In this document: one piece after another, positions 16,018 through 24,191 of the stretch
Position numbering within the stretch: position 1 is the stretch's first letter
Layout: each line of letters starts with the position of its first letter
DNA from: an uncultured Eubacteriales bacterium
GTDB taxonomy: Bacteria > Bacillota > Clostridia > Oscillospirales > Butyricicoccaceae
NCBI GenBank assembly: GCA_910579575.1
Contig: CAJTUM010000012.1
Location: forward strand, 1-59,666
Direction: 5' to 3'
Length of the DNA: 59,666 nt
The notes under the pieces: model-generated
The model's database searches: none
What the model saw: only the letters and a program-made list of their open reading frames with translations
Told to the model about the DNA's origin: nothing
Translations under genes and position numbers: made by a program

Positions 16018-17535
16018 TTGAAGTTAGAGGAACTGCTGCCGTTTGAAGAGATTGTGATCCAATGCCACGACGACCCGGACGCCGACGCTGTGGCCAGCGG
16101 ATTCGCTTTGCTGGAATATTTAAGAAGCCAGGGGAAAAACGCCCGGCTGGTATATGCCGGTTCTCGGCCGATTACCAAAAGCAATCTGCTGCTGATGATT
16201 CAGATGCTTCAGATCCCTTTGGAATATGTCCAATCGCTGGACCATGCGCCGGCGCTGTTGATTACGGCGGACTGCCAGGACGGGCAAGGGAACGTTTCTT
16301 ATCTTCCCCGTCAGGCGCTGGCCGTTATCGACCACCATCAGGTGGCGGACCTGGAAAAACTTCCCTTGCTGCAGGAAGTTCGCAGCTCCTATGGCGCCTG
16401 TTCCACTGTTGTGTGGGATCTATTGCGGCAGGCCGGTTTTTCTTTTCACCGGCGGCTTTCCACAGCTCTATATTACGGCTTGTATATGGATACCAACCGG
16501 TTTCAGGATCTTTCCCATCCGATGGATAAAGATTTGCGGGACGGGCTGAAAATCGATCGGGACGCCTTGCTCCGGCTACAAAACGCCAATTTGTCGCTGG
16601 AGGAAATCGGTATCGCCGGTCAGGCCCTGGCCGACCTGCATTGCAACGCGGATCACCGGTTTGCGGTGGCGGAGGTTCAGCCCTGCGACCCCAATATTTT
16701 AGGCGTTGTCAGCGATATGTTGCTGGAGGTGGACGCTGTGGATGTATGCGTCGCCTATTGTATGCTGTCCGGCGGCGTCAAATTTTCCGTCCGAAGCTGT
16801 TTGCCAGAGATTCGGGCCGACGGGTTGGCCCAATGGTTGGCCAAGAGCTTGGGCTCCGGCGGAGGCCACCTGACCAAGGCTGGAGGATTTTTGTCCAGGG
16901 ATTCGCTGGAAGAGGCTTGCGCCGACCGAGGCTGGGACGGCCTCAGCGGCGCCGCCGGTCGGCTGATCTATAGCCGGATGACCGGATATTTTGAAGACCG
17001 GATTGTGCTGCGGGCTGGGGAATACCAACCCGAGCCGGATATGGCGCTTTATCGCAAGAAAAAGGTCGTCGTGGGCTATGCGCCGGCGGAGGAGATTTTC
17101 CCGGTAGGGACGGAAATCCTGATCCGAATGCTGGAGGGAGACGCCACGCTGGAGGTGACGCCGGGCCTGTGCGTCATGATCGGAGTGGACGGCGAAATTT
17201 ACCCCAACAAGATGGAAAATCTGCGGCGGAATTACGAATTGCTGCCCGGGTCTTATGATATCGAAAGCGAATATCCGCCTACGGTCTATGATACGGCCAC
17301 AGGAGAGGCCAAGCTGTTGGCCGCCTGCGCCCGGCGCTGCGCAGCTAAGGAAACGGCTTTGATTCGCGCTAAGCGGCTGGATTGCCGGGCCAAGGTCTAC
17401 GCCCAGTGGGACCCGGACAACCCCATGCTGGGCGAAGCCGGCGATTGGCTGGCCTGTCGGGCGGAGGATCCCAACGATATTTACATCATCAAACGCTCAA
17501 TTTTTGAAAAAACATATGAAAAGCAAGAAGAATAG
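16018..17535 (+). CDS. DHH/DHHA1 phosphoesterase with tandem C-terminal domains of unknown type
   Basis: A 505-residue protein, far longer than the roughly 320-residue NrnA-type nucleases. Metal motifs are intact: HDDPDAD (residues 17-23), TADC (83-86), DHH (105-107) and YMDTNRF; the DHHA1 substrate motif SGGGHLTKAGG lies near residue 280. NrnA-like enzymes hydrolyse nanoRNA, pAp or cyclic dinucleotides. The last 170 residues hold two similar segments of the form PG-x-VMIGVDGEIY...NYE and AGDWLA...DIYIIKRSIFEKTYE, an internal duplication I cannot name. The TTG at 16018 is the start because AAAGGAGG lies 8 bases upstream. The TIR-Sel1 gene follows after 36 bases. Confidence 0.85.
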   Translation: MKLEELLPFEEIVIQCHDDPDADAVASGFALLEYLRSQGKNARLVYAGSRPITKSNLLLMIQMLQIPLEYVQSLDHAPALLITADCQDGQGNVSYLPRQALAVIDHHQVADLEKLPLLQEVRSSYGACSTVVWDLLRQAGFSFHRRLSTALYYGLYMDTNRFQDLSHPMDKDLRDGLKIDRDALLRLQNANLSLEEIGIAGQALADLHCNADHRFAVAEVQPCDPNILGVVSDMLLEVDAVDVCVAYCMLSGGVKFSVRSCLPEIRADGLAQWLAKSLGSGGGHLTKAGGFLSRDSLEEACADRGWDGLSGAAGRLIYSRMTGYFEDRIVLRAGEYQPEPDMALYRKKKVVVGYAPAEEIFPVGTEILIRMLEGDATLEVTPGLCVMIGVDGEIYPNKMENLRRNYELLPGSYDIESEYPPTVYDTATGEAKLLAACARRCAAKETALIRAKRLDCRAKVYAQWDPDNPMLGEAGDWLACRAEDPNDIYIIKRSIFEKTYEKQEE

Positions 17536-17571
17536 GACGCGGGAGAAAGGGAAGGAGAGAGCGGTAAGCCC

Positions 17572-20500
17572 ATGGACGAAACAAAGAGCATGAACAAAAA
17601 GGACTATCAATGGCAGCTGCGCAACGGCTGGAAACCGGAGCAAGATTATGTGTTTGTCAGCTATTCCAGCCGAGATTGGGATAAGGTTTATCCCTGCGTG
17701 ATGGCCATGCGGGCCAGGGGAATCAACGTCTATATTGATATTGAGTTTATGGAGAATCAATCGGCCAGTTGGCTGAGCAATTTTCAGGATCGACTGTTTC
17801 TGGGCAGCGGCTGCAAGGGCATCGTGGCCTTTTTGAGCATCGATTATATGCGCAGCTACGCCTGCCTGATGGAGCAGATGGCCAACCGGACCAACAAAAT
17901 GCGCAAGCGGATGGGCAAGCCTTTGCCGGTCTTTTATGTGGCCTTGGATCCGTCGCTGAGCACGTTGCAGCAGATGTCTTCTTTTATTTATGACGACGCC
18001 GTCCGCCGGGAAAGCGCTCGGGAGCGGGTGGAAATGTCGCCGCCGGAATATCTGGCGCTGCAAAAATTCATCTTGGACAGCCGCGTGGAGCAATATCGAG
18101 ACGCAGAATCCGTCCGGGATTTGTTGGACGGCATCCATGATAAGCATGACGTTGTGACCACCATGTATGAGCTGATTTTCGCCAACGCGGCGGATATGCC
18201 CAATATCCAGGAATTTGAGGGCGTGGATCAATGCGCGCAGCTGCTGACGGATAATTTCATCAACGATAAAAACGATTCCATCAAGCTCAAGGTACTGGAA
18301 GATCTGAAGCAAGAGACGCTGGAAAAAATGGGGCGGTCCGCCCCGGCGGAGCAGCCGGAAGAGGCGTTGGAGGAGAACCAGCCGGAGGACTGGGAAGCGG
18401 CGGCTCAGCTGCCGGAGGAAGAGGAGCCTGCTCCAGAGGAAGAGCTTGTTTCCACAGAAGAGCCGGATTGGCGGGAGCAGCTGCGCTTGAAAGAAGAGGA
18501 GCAGCGCCGGCTGGAAGAGGAGCGGCGGCTGGAGCAGCAGGAGGAGCCTTCTCAAGCGCAATCCATAGAGGATCTAATTGCCCGGGCGGAAGCGGGAGAT
18601 GCCGACGCGCAAAACGATTTGGGCATCTGCTATGCCAACGGCGACGGAACGCCTCAAGATTGGCGGAAGGCCTTTTATTGGTACCAAAAGGCAGCCCAAC
18701 AGGGCCATGTGTACGGCCAATACAACCTGGCCTGGCAGTATTATAACGGAAGGGGAACAGAGCAGTCTCTCGAGAAGGCGGCAGAATTGTTCCGCCAATC
18801 GGCGGAACAGGGCTACGCCAGCGCCCAGTGTATGATAGGCGTTTGCTGCGCCAACGGCGAGGGCGTTCCTCAGGACTGGGTCCAAGCCGCTTATTGGTAT
18901 CGGGAAGCCGCCGAACAGGGGGACAGCACAGCCCAATACAACCTGGCTTGGCGGTATTACAACGGCCAAGGGGTGGAGCAAAGCGCGGAGCAGGCGGCGG
19001 AATGGCTGCGTCAATCGGCGGAGCAGGGCTATGCTCCGGCGCAAAACGAGCTCGGCTCCCGCTGCGCCGACGGCGACGGAGTTCCTCAAAACTGGCAGAT
19101 GGCCGTTTATTGGTATCGCAAAGCCGCCGAGCAAGGAATCGACGTGGCGCAATACAACCTGGCTTGGCGGTATTATAAGGGTCAAGGCGTGGAGCAGAGC
19201 GCGGAGCAGGCGGTTTATTGGTTCCAGCAGGCAGCGGAGCAAGGGTATGCTCCGGCCCAAAACGAGACTGGCGTTCGCTATGCCAACGGCGACGGCGCCC
19301 CCCAGAATTGGCAGACGGCCGTTTACTGGTACCGTAAGGCCGCCGAGCAGGGAGACGATATCGCCCAATATAACCTGGCCTGGCGATATTGGAACGGCCA
19401 GGGGATCGAGCAGAGCGCGGAACAGGCGGTTTATTGGTTCCAGCAGGCGGCGGAACAGGGCAATAGCGCGGCGCAAAACGAGCTTGGCATTCGGTATGCC
19501 AATGGCGACGGAATCGCTCAGGATTGGCGTCAGGCCGTTTATTGGTATCGCCAGGCGGCGGAGCAAGGCAATATGTACGGCCAATACAACCTGGCTTGGC
19601 GGTATTATAAGGGCCAGGGCGTGGAACCGTCGGCGGAGCAGGCGGTTTACTGGCTGCGCAAAGCGGCGGAACAAGGGCATGACGACGCGCAAAACGAGCT
19701 TGGCATTCGGTATGCCAACGGCGACGGAGTCGCTCAGGATTGGCGTCAGGCCGCTTATTGGTATCGCAAAGCCGCCGAGCAGGGCAATATGTACGGCCAA
19801 TATAACTTAGGCTGGCGGTATTATAGGGGTCAAGGCGTGGAGCAGAGCGCAGAGCAGGCGGTTTACTGGTTCCAGCTGGCGGCGGAGCAGGGGCATGACG
19901 ACGCCCAGAACGATTTGGGCGTCCGCTATGCCAATGGCGACGGAGTCGCTCAGGATTTGGAGAAAGCCGTTTATTGGTATCGCAAAGCCGCGGAGCAAGG
20001 CCATGTCTTCGGCCAATATAACCTGGCTAAACGGTATTCTACAGGGCAGGGCGTGAAACAATCGGCGGAGCAGGCGGTTTATTGGTACCGCAAAGCGGCG
20101 GAACAAGGCGATGCGGACGCCCAATACAATCTGGGCCTGCAATGCATTCGAGGAGAGGGGACGCCTCAGGACACAGCCCAGGCCGTCTATTGGTACCGCA
20201 AAGCCGCCGAACAGGGGCATATCAACGCGCAAAATGACCTGGGCGTTCAGTACGCCAGGGGAGAAGGCATGGAGCAGGATTGGTCTCAGGCCGTCTATTG
20301 GTACCAAAAAGCGGCGGAGCAGGGCAATATGTACGCCCAATACAACTTGGCTTGGTGCTACAAGAATGGAAACGGAACGCTCCTTTCTATTCAGAAATCC
20401 ACAGAGTGGCTGCGCAAGGCGGCGGAACAGGGCCACAGCGACGCCCAAAACGAGCTGGCGATCCGGTATGCCAATGGCGAAGGGATGCCTCAGGATTGGT

Positions 20501-20973
20501 CCCAGGCTATTTATTGGTACCAAAAAGCGGCCGACCAGAGCAATATGTACGCCCAAAACAACTTGGCTTGGCGATATCTGAACGGCGAAGGAGTGGAGCC
20601 TTCCCCGGAGCAGGCGGTTTATTGGTATCGCAAAGCTGCCGAGCAGGGGCATAACGACGCCCAGAACATGATGGGTTGGTGCTATGACCACGGCAGCGGC
20701 GTGGAGCGGGATTACAGCAAGGCGATCCATTGGTTCCGCCAGGCGGCGGACGGCGGCAACAGCGCCGCTCAATTCAACGTGGGCCTTTATTATGCCCAGG
20801 GTCTGGGCGTTTCTCAAAATTGGGAATTAGCCGCGTATTGGTACAGCCTGGCGGCGGAGCAAGGCTATCAGAACGCCCAGAAGAGGCTGGCGGATTGCTT
20901 TGAAAAGGGCTTGGGCGTGCCCCGGAACTTGGAGCGAGCGGATTATTGGCGGCGCAAGGCCGCCAGCAATTAA
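17572..20973 (+). CDS. TIR domain protein with 22 Sel1 repeats
   Basis: A 1133-residue protein. Residues 25-150 form a TIR domain: strand YVFVSYSS (26-33), then INVYIDIEFM, and Glu101 in YACLMEQM at the place of the catalytic Glu of NAD-cleaving bacterial TIRs. An alpha-helical region follows, then an acidic linker and a charged coiled coil (about 260-335). From residue 344 to the end there are 22 Sel1 repeats of 36 residues, a protein-binding solenoid. No signal peptide, so likely cytoplasmic. It is the second gene of an operon with the DHH phosphoesterase. A role as an NADase effector with a recognition solenoid is inferred; NADase activity is unproven. The ribosome-binding site (AGGAGA) is rather far, 13 bases, from the ATG. 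Confidence 0.88.
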   Translation: MDETKSMNKKDYQWQLRNGWKPEQDYVFVSYSSRDWDKVYPCVMAMRARGINVYIDIEFMENQSASWLSNFQDRLFLGSGCKGIVAFLSIDYMRSYACLMEQMANRTNKMRKRMGKPLPVFYVALDPSLSTLQQMSSFIYDDAVRRESARERVEMSPPEYLALQKFILDSRVEQYRDAESVRDLLDGIHDKHDVVTTMYELIFANAADMPNIQEFEGVDQCAQLLTDNFINDKNDSIKLKVLEDLKQETLEKMGRSAPAEQPEEALEENQPEDWEAAAQLPEEEEPAPEEELVSTEEPDWREQLRLKEEEQRRLEEERRLEQQEEPSQAQSIEDLIARAEAGDADAQNDLGICYANGDGTPQDWRKAFYWYQKAAQQGHVYGQYNLAWQYYNGRGTEQSLEKAAELFRQSAEQGYASAQCMIGVCCANGEGVPQDWVQAAYWYREAAEQGDSTAQYNLAWRYYNGQGVEQSAEQAAEWLRQSAEQGYAPAQNELGSRCADGDGVPQNWQMAVYWYRKAAEQGIDVAQYNLAWRYYKGQGVEQSAEQAVYWFQQAAEQGYAPAQNETGVRYANGDGAPQNWQTAVYWYRKAAEQGDDIAQYNLAWRYWNGQGIEQSAEQAVYWFQQAAEQGNSAAQNELGIRYANGDGIAQDWRQAVYWYRQAAEQGNMYGQYNLAWRYYKGQGVEPSAEQAVYWLRKAAEQGHDDAQNELGIRYANGDGVAQDWRQAAYWYRKAAEQGNMYGQYNLGWRYYRGQGVEQSAEQAVYWFQLAAEQGHDDAQNDLGVRYANGDGVAQDLEKAVYWYRKAAEQGHVFGQYNLAKRYSTGQGVKQSAEQAVYWYRKAAEQGDADAQYNLGLQCIRGEGTPQDTAQAVYWYRKAAEQGHINAQNDLGVQYARGEGMEQDWSQAVYWYQKAAEQGNMYAQYNLAWCYKNGNGTLLSIQKSTEWLRKAAEQGHSDAQNELAIRYANGEGMPQDWSQAIYWYQKAADQSNMYAQNNLAWRYLNGEGVEPSPEQAVYWYRKAAEQGHNDAQNMMGWCYDHGSGVERDYSKAIHWFRQAADGGNSAAQFNVGLYYAQGLGVSQNWELAAYWYSLAAEQGYQNAQKRLADCFEKGLGVPRNLERADYWRRKAASN
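18601..20970 (+). repeat. Coding tandem repeat: Sel1 array with 216-bp super-unit
   Basis: Twenty-two 108-bp units. Through most of the array two types alternate: one reads AQNELGIRYANGDG..QDW, the other (A/G)QYNLAWRYY.GQGVEQS, so the real period is 72 residues (216 bp). Units in the middle (about 19440-19900) are closest to each other, which points to recent duplication or gene conversion and makes the length prone to change. Confidence 0.9.
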
Positions 20974-20992
20974 GCTCCGCTGAAATCCAACA

Positions 20993-21027
20993 AAAAGCCT
21001 CGCCGTCTGATCGGCGGCGGGGTTTTC
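20993..21027 (+). terminator. Terminator after the TIR-Sel1 gene
   Basis: GC-rich hairpin (CCTCGCCG / CGGCGGCGGGG, loop TCTGAT) followed by TTTTCT, 20 bases past the stop. Confidence 0.75.
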
Positions 21028-21148
21028 TATTGGGCGGAAACACAGGAAACGGGCGCCGGGCGAGACGCAGGACGAAGAAAACAACGCAAGAACAGAAAAC
21101 AAGGCGCAACAGACAATGCGAGCGCCTCGATGGCGAAAGGGAGGTTTT

Positions 21149-22024
21149 ATGGCAAGAGCTAACGGGACGGAATGGAAGAAATTTCTTTGGAAATATGGGA
21201 TGATTACGGCAGGGTCGGCGGTTTATGCGGCTGCGGTGGCGCTGTTTTTGGATCCCAATCAGCTGGCCCCAGGCGGCGTGGTGGGCGTCAGCGTCATTCT
21301 CAACCGGTTGGCGGGCTTACCCACCGGCACAGTGATGTTGTGCGTCAATATCCCGCTGCTGCTTGCCGGCGTCTGGAAGCTGGGGCTGAAATTTCTGCTC
21401 TCCACCATTTATGCCACCGTTTTTTCCTCGGCGGCGGTGAATCTGTTGGCGCCCTATGGGCCGCTGACGGAGGATCTGCTGCTGGGCGCCTTGTTCGGCG
21501 GCATCTTGCTGGCCGCCGGCGTGGCCTTGGTCTTCAAGGCCGGCGCCACCACCGGAGGCACAGATATCTTGGTTCGGCTGCTCAAGCTGAAATATCGGCA
21601 TATTGAAACCGGCAAGCTGTTTTTCTGTACCGACCTGGCGGTGGTGGCCGCCTCTATGCTGACCTTCCACAATCTGAATACCGGCTTGTATGCCTTGATT
21701 TCCATCATTGTTTTCTCCGTTGTCTTTGATTTGGTGTTGTATGGCGGAGATACGGCCAAGATGGTCTATGTGGTGACGGGCCGTGAACAGGCCGTGGCCC
21801 AACGTATTATGACAGAGCTGGAAATCGGCGTCACCTACGTTTATGGCGAAGGGGCTTACACCGGCCAGCGCAAGCGGGTGATTTTGTGCGTAGCCAAAAA
21901 ACAGCTGTTTCCCAAAATAAAAGAAATCGTCAAGCAGGAGGACGCTAACGCCTTTATGATTGTGTCCTCTGCCAGCGATATTTACGGCGAAGGGTTCAAA
22001 GACCATTTTGCAGAGGAATTTTAA
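21149..22024 (+). CDS. YitT family membrane protein (DUF2179)
   Basis: A 291-residue membrane protein of the YitT type. About five hydrophobic segments fill residues 15-190, including the typical DPNQLAPGGVVGVSVIL after the first helix and FKAGATTGGTDILVRLL. The C-terminal DUF2179 domain is soluble (YVVTGREQAVAQRIMTEL, then ILCVAKKQLFPKIKEIV). Function of the family is not known. Start ATG at 21149 with AAAGGGAGG upstream. The lipoprotein gene follows after 10 bases. Confidence 0.92.
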   Translation: MARANGTEWKKFLWKYGMITAGSAVYAAAVALFLDPNQLAPGGVVGVSVILNRLAGLPTGTVMLCVNIPLLLAGVWKLGLKFLLSTIYATVFSSAAVNLLAPYGPLTEDLLLGALFGGILLAAGVALVFKAGATTGGTDILVRLLKLKYRHIETGKLFFCTDLAVVAASMLTFHNLNTGLYALISIIVFSVVFDLVLYGGDTAKMVYVVTGREQAVAQRIMTELEIGVTYVYGEGAYTGQRKRVILCVAKKQLFPKIKEIVKQEDANAFMIVSSASDIYGEGFKDHFAEEF

Positions 22025-22034
22025 GGGAGGGTTT

Positions 22035-23153
22035 ATGGCGAAATCCATCAGAGGCCGGGTCGGGGCGGCGGGTTTGCTGGTTTTGACCCTTTTGTGTCAG
22101 GGCTGCGCCGGCGACGGGGAATATTACCGGGAGACCCCTCACGCAGCCGCGGCGGCAGGGGAAACCCGGTTTCGCGGGGACGTCAGCGTCAACAATTATT
22201 ACGCCCTGCAAAGCGCGGTTATCGGCATGATCGGCAACAGCCGGGAAACCAACACCATTCCCATCAGCAGCGATTACGAGGGCTCGCTGGAGGAGGATTT
22301 GGCCCGGGTGACCCAGGAGATCACCACGGAAAATCCCTTGGGCTGTTTTGCGGTGGCCTCCATCGTCTTTGACCAGACTCGAGTGCTTACCTATCAGGAA
22401 CTGACCATCACCATTCGATATAAGCGGCTTTCCAAGGAAATCGCCGCCATTCAGGAATGCCCCAGTTTGCGGATTTTTGAAAGCCGCCTTTCCGAGCTGC
22501 TTTCCGGCTTCGGCGATCAGGGCTTTTATTCCATTTCCGGTCTGGAGGAGGGCGAAGAGGACTTATATGATCGGGCCATGCGCTGCTGGTACAGCGCGGC
22601 GGACGCCGCCTATGGCCTGCGGGATATCGCGATACTAACGTACCCGGAAACAGGCGCTAAGCGCATTGTAGAGGTACAGGTTCAGTGGACGGCCAGCCGC
22701 CAGGAGCTGCTGGCACAAGGAGAAGAGGCTCGCCGCCAGGCCAAGCAGATTTGCCATCAGTTTCAGGGCGAAACCCTGGAGGAAAAGCTGGAGTTTGTGC
22801 GGCAGTACTTGGCGGAATCGGTGGAATATGACGACGAAGCCATGCGGGTGGTGGCTGAAACCGGCGGCCGTCAGGCCAAAACCAGCCTCTATACTGCTTA
22901 TGGCGCTCTGGCAGAGGGCAGAGCCGCCCAATCGGGTATGGCTCATGCCGCCAAGCTGCTGTTGGACGAGCTGGACGTCAATTGCAGCTTGGTCTGGGGT
23001 CGGCGTCAGGGCGTCAGCTGCTTGTGGCTGCGGGTGCAAAGCGAAGGTCAGAATTGCCACTACGATCCCACCGGCTCCTATGGCCTGATGGATAGCCAAC
23101 AGGCGGAGCAAAACGGATATGAATACAACGCTGCGGCCTACTCATTTGATTAA
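22035..23153 (+). CDS. Probable lipoprotein with degenerate transglutaminase-like region
   Basis: A 372-residue exported protein. The N-terminus (residues 8-24, VGAAGLLVLTLLCQGC) is a hydrophobic signal ending in a weak lipobox with Cys24. The C-terminal third (about 280-355) is laid out like a transglutaminase core: a helix KTSLYTAYGALAEG, then AHAAKLLLDELDV, a strand with SCLWLRV and HYDPTGSYG. The expected catalytic Cys is replaced (AAQSG) and the usual HaW is CLW, so enzymatic activity is doubtful. It is co-transcribed with the YitT gene. Cell-envelope binding is inferred only. Confidence 0.72.
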   Translation: MAKSIRGRVGAAGLLVLTLLCQGCAGDGEYYRETPHAAAAAGETRFRGDVSVNNYYALQSAVIGMIGNSRETNTIPISSDYEGSLEEDLARVTQEITTENPLGCFAVASIVFDQTRVLTYQELTITIRYKRLSKEIAAIQECPSLRIFESRLSELLSGFGDQGFYSISGLEEGEEDLYDRAMRCWYSAADAAYGLRDIAILTYPETGAKRIVEVQVQWTASRQELLAQGEEARRQAKQICHQFQGETLEEKLEFVRQYLAESVEYDDEAMRVVAETGGRQAKTSLYTAYGALAEGRAAQSGMAHAAKLLLDELDVNCSLVWGRRQGVSCLWLRVQSEGQNCHYDPTGSYGLMDSQQAEQNGYEYNAAAYSFD

Positions 23154-23221
23154 ATCGGCAGGCGATTGCCTCTGCAAAATAGACGAAAAGATTCCACCAT
23201 AAAAAAGAATAGACTGCGCAG

Positions 23222-23256
23222 AAGCTCGGCAATTTCAAATTGCCGAGCTTTCTTTT
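23222..23256 (+). terminator. Terminator after the lipoprotein gene
   Basis: Long stem AAGCTCGGCAATTT / AAATTGCCGAGCTT followed by TCTTTTT. Between it and the DtxR promoter (23257-23399) I see no gene. Confidence 0.92.
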
Positions 23257-23399
23257 TAGAAAAGCGGGGAAATTACAGTAGGGACGAGGAGCCCCAGCGC
23301 AGACGAAGCGAATTTCGTCTCAGAATACGGCGGACCTGCGGCAGAGCCCATATTGGATGAAAGGATGAACGTTTGTTGTTGCATGAATTGCAGACCCTC

Positions 23400-23429
23400 T
23401 TGACAAAACGACCTGTAATGCAGTAAGAT
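23400..23429 (+). promoter_or_regulatory. Promoter of the DtxR-type regulator
   Basis: TTGACA (23400-23405), 18-base spacer, TAAGAT (23424-23429). Two inverted repeats follow within the leader. Confidence 0.65.
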
Positions 23430-23440
23430 ATGTGTAATTA

Positions 23441-23465
23441 GCAGAGGCTAACTTATAACCTCTGC
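23441..23465 (+). promoter_or_regulatory. Inverted repeat in the DtxR leader
   Basis: GCAGAGG / CCTCTGC around an AT-rich loop that contains CTAACTTA. It sits at about +5 to +30 of the transcript and could be a hairpin or a weak metal-regulator site. Confidence 0.45.
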
Positions 23466-23475
23466 TTTGCTTAAA

Positions 23476-23505
23476 CGCTCGAGTTAGTTATATCTAACTC
23501 AAGCG
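23476..23505. promoter_or_regulatory. Candidate DtxR-family operator (autoregulation)
   Basis: Palindrome GAGTTAG-TTATAT-CTAACTC (23481-23500) with further CGCT/AGCG arms. The TTAG-N6-CTAA core recurs at the flavodoxin promoter (28325-28350 and 28414-28433). Confidence 0.65.
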
Positions 23506-23548
23506 CTGAGGCGATAAAAGAAAAACCAATAAGCGAGGAGTTACTCTT

Positions 23549-23944
23549 ATGAAGCAGAAAAAATCAGTAGAGGACTACTTGAAGACAATCTATATTCTTT
23601 CCATGGGAAAAAAGGTCCGTGGTGTTGATATCGCCGAGGCGCTGAAGGTTTCTCGTCCGACGGTTTCCATTACGTTAAAAGAGCTATCAAAAGAAGGATA
23701 TCTGTTTTTGGATCATGGGCATGGCATACATTTGACAGAGGTGGGCGAGAAAATTGCAAAAGCCACTTATGAGCGCCACAACACGTTCCAACAGCTGCTT
23801 ACCGGGCTGGGAGTAGATGAAAAGACGGCGGCGGCGGACGCCTGTGAAATGGAACATACGGTAAGCCCAGAGAGCTTTGCGGCGCTCAAACGTTTGATCG
23901 ATCAACAGCGCAATGGAAAAGACGGCAGAAGTTATGAGGATTGA
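23549..23944 (+). CDS. DtxR/MntR family metal-dependent repressor
   Basis: A 131-residue regulator with the DtxR plan: N-terminal winged helix (VEDYLKTIYIL, helix-turn-helix GVDIAEALKVSRPTVSITLKEL, wing HGHGIHLTEVG) and a dimer/metal-binding domain with ERHNTFQQLL and CEMEHTVSPE, whose Cys, Glu and His are the usual metal ligands. It lacks a C-terminal SH3-like domain, as in MntR-sized members. It probably represses iron or manganese uptake genes when metal is bound. Good ribosome-binding site (GAGGAG). Nearby palindromes indicate that it controls itself and the flavodoxin/ZIP operon. Confidence 0.92.
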   Translation: MKQKKSVEDYLKTIYILSMGKKVRGVDIAEALKVSRPTVSITLKELSKEGYLFLDHGHGIHLTEVGEKIAKATYERHNTFQQLLTGLGVDEKTAAADACEMEHTVSPESFAALKRLIDQQRNGKDGRSYED

Positions 23945-24115
23945 TGGAGTCAATGCAGAGGAAAAGAAGAGAAAACGCCGTTACAACCGAACGGGGCGGG
24001 CGATAAGCGTCTGACAGGGGCGGTTTGGCTAAGGCAAAGAGGGTATGAGGATAGAGCGACGCAGGCGGAAAAGGCGATTGATTCTTTGCGCTAAAAAATA
24101 AAAATTACTGTAAAA

Positions 24116-24157
24116 AGCAGGCGACCGCAGCAACTGTCGGCACGGTCGTCTGCTTTA
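24116..24157. terminator. Terminator between the DtxR and MATE-kinase genes
   Basis: Stem AAGCAG-CGACCG / CGGTCG-CTGCTT with a 15-base loop, followed by A/T-rich DNA on both sides; it can serve both convergent genes. Bases 23945-24115 hold no recognisable gene. Confidence 0.75.
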
Positions 24158-24191
24158 TCAACGGTACGCGAATCTTGGCGGCAGAGGGGAG

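Noticed and set aside
18574..20817. Long frames antisense to the Sel1 array
   Set aside because: They are repetitive only because the sense repeats are; the sense reading gives clean Sel1 units.
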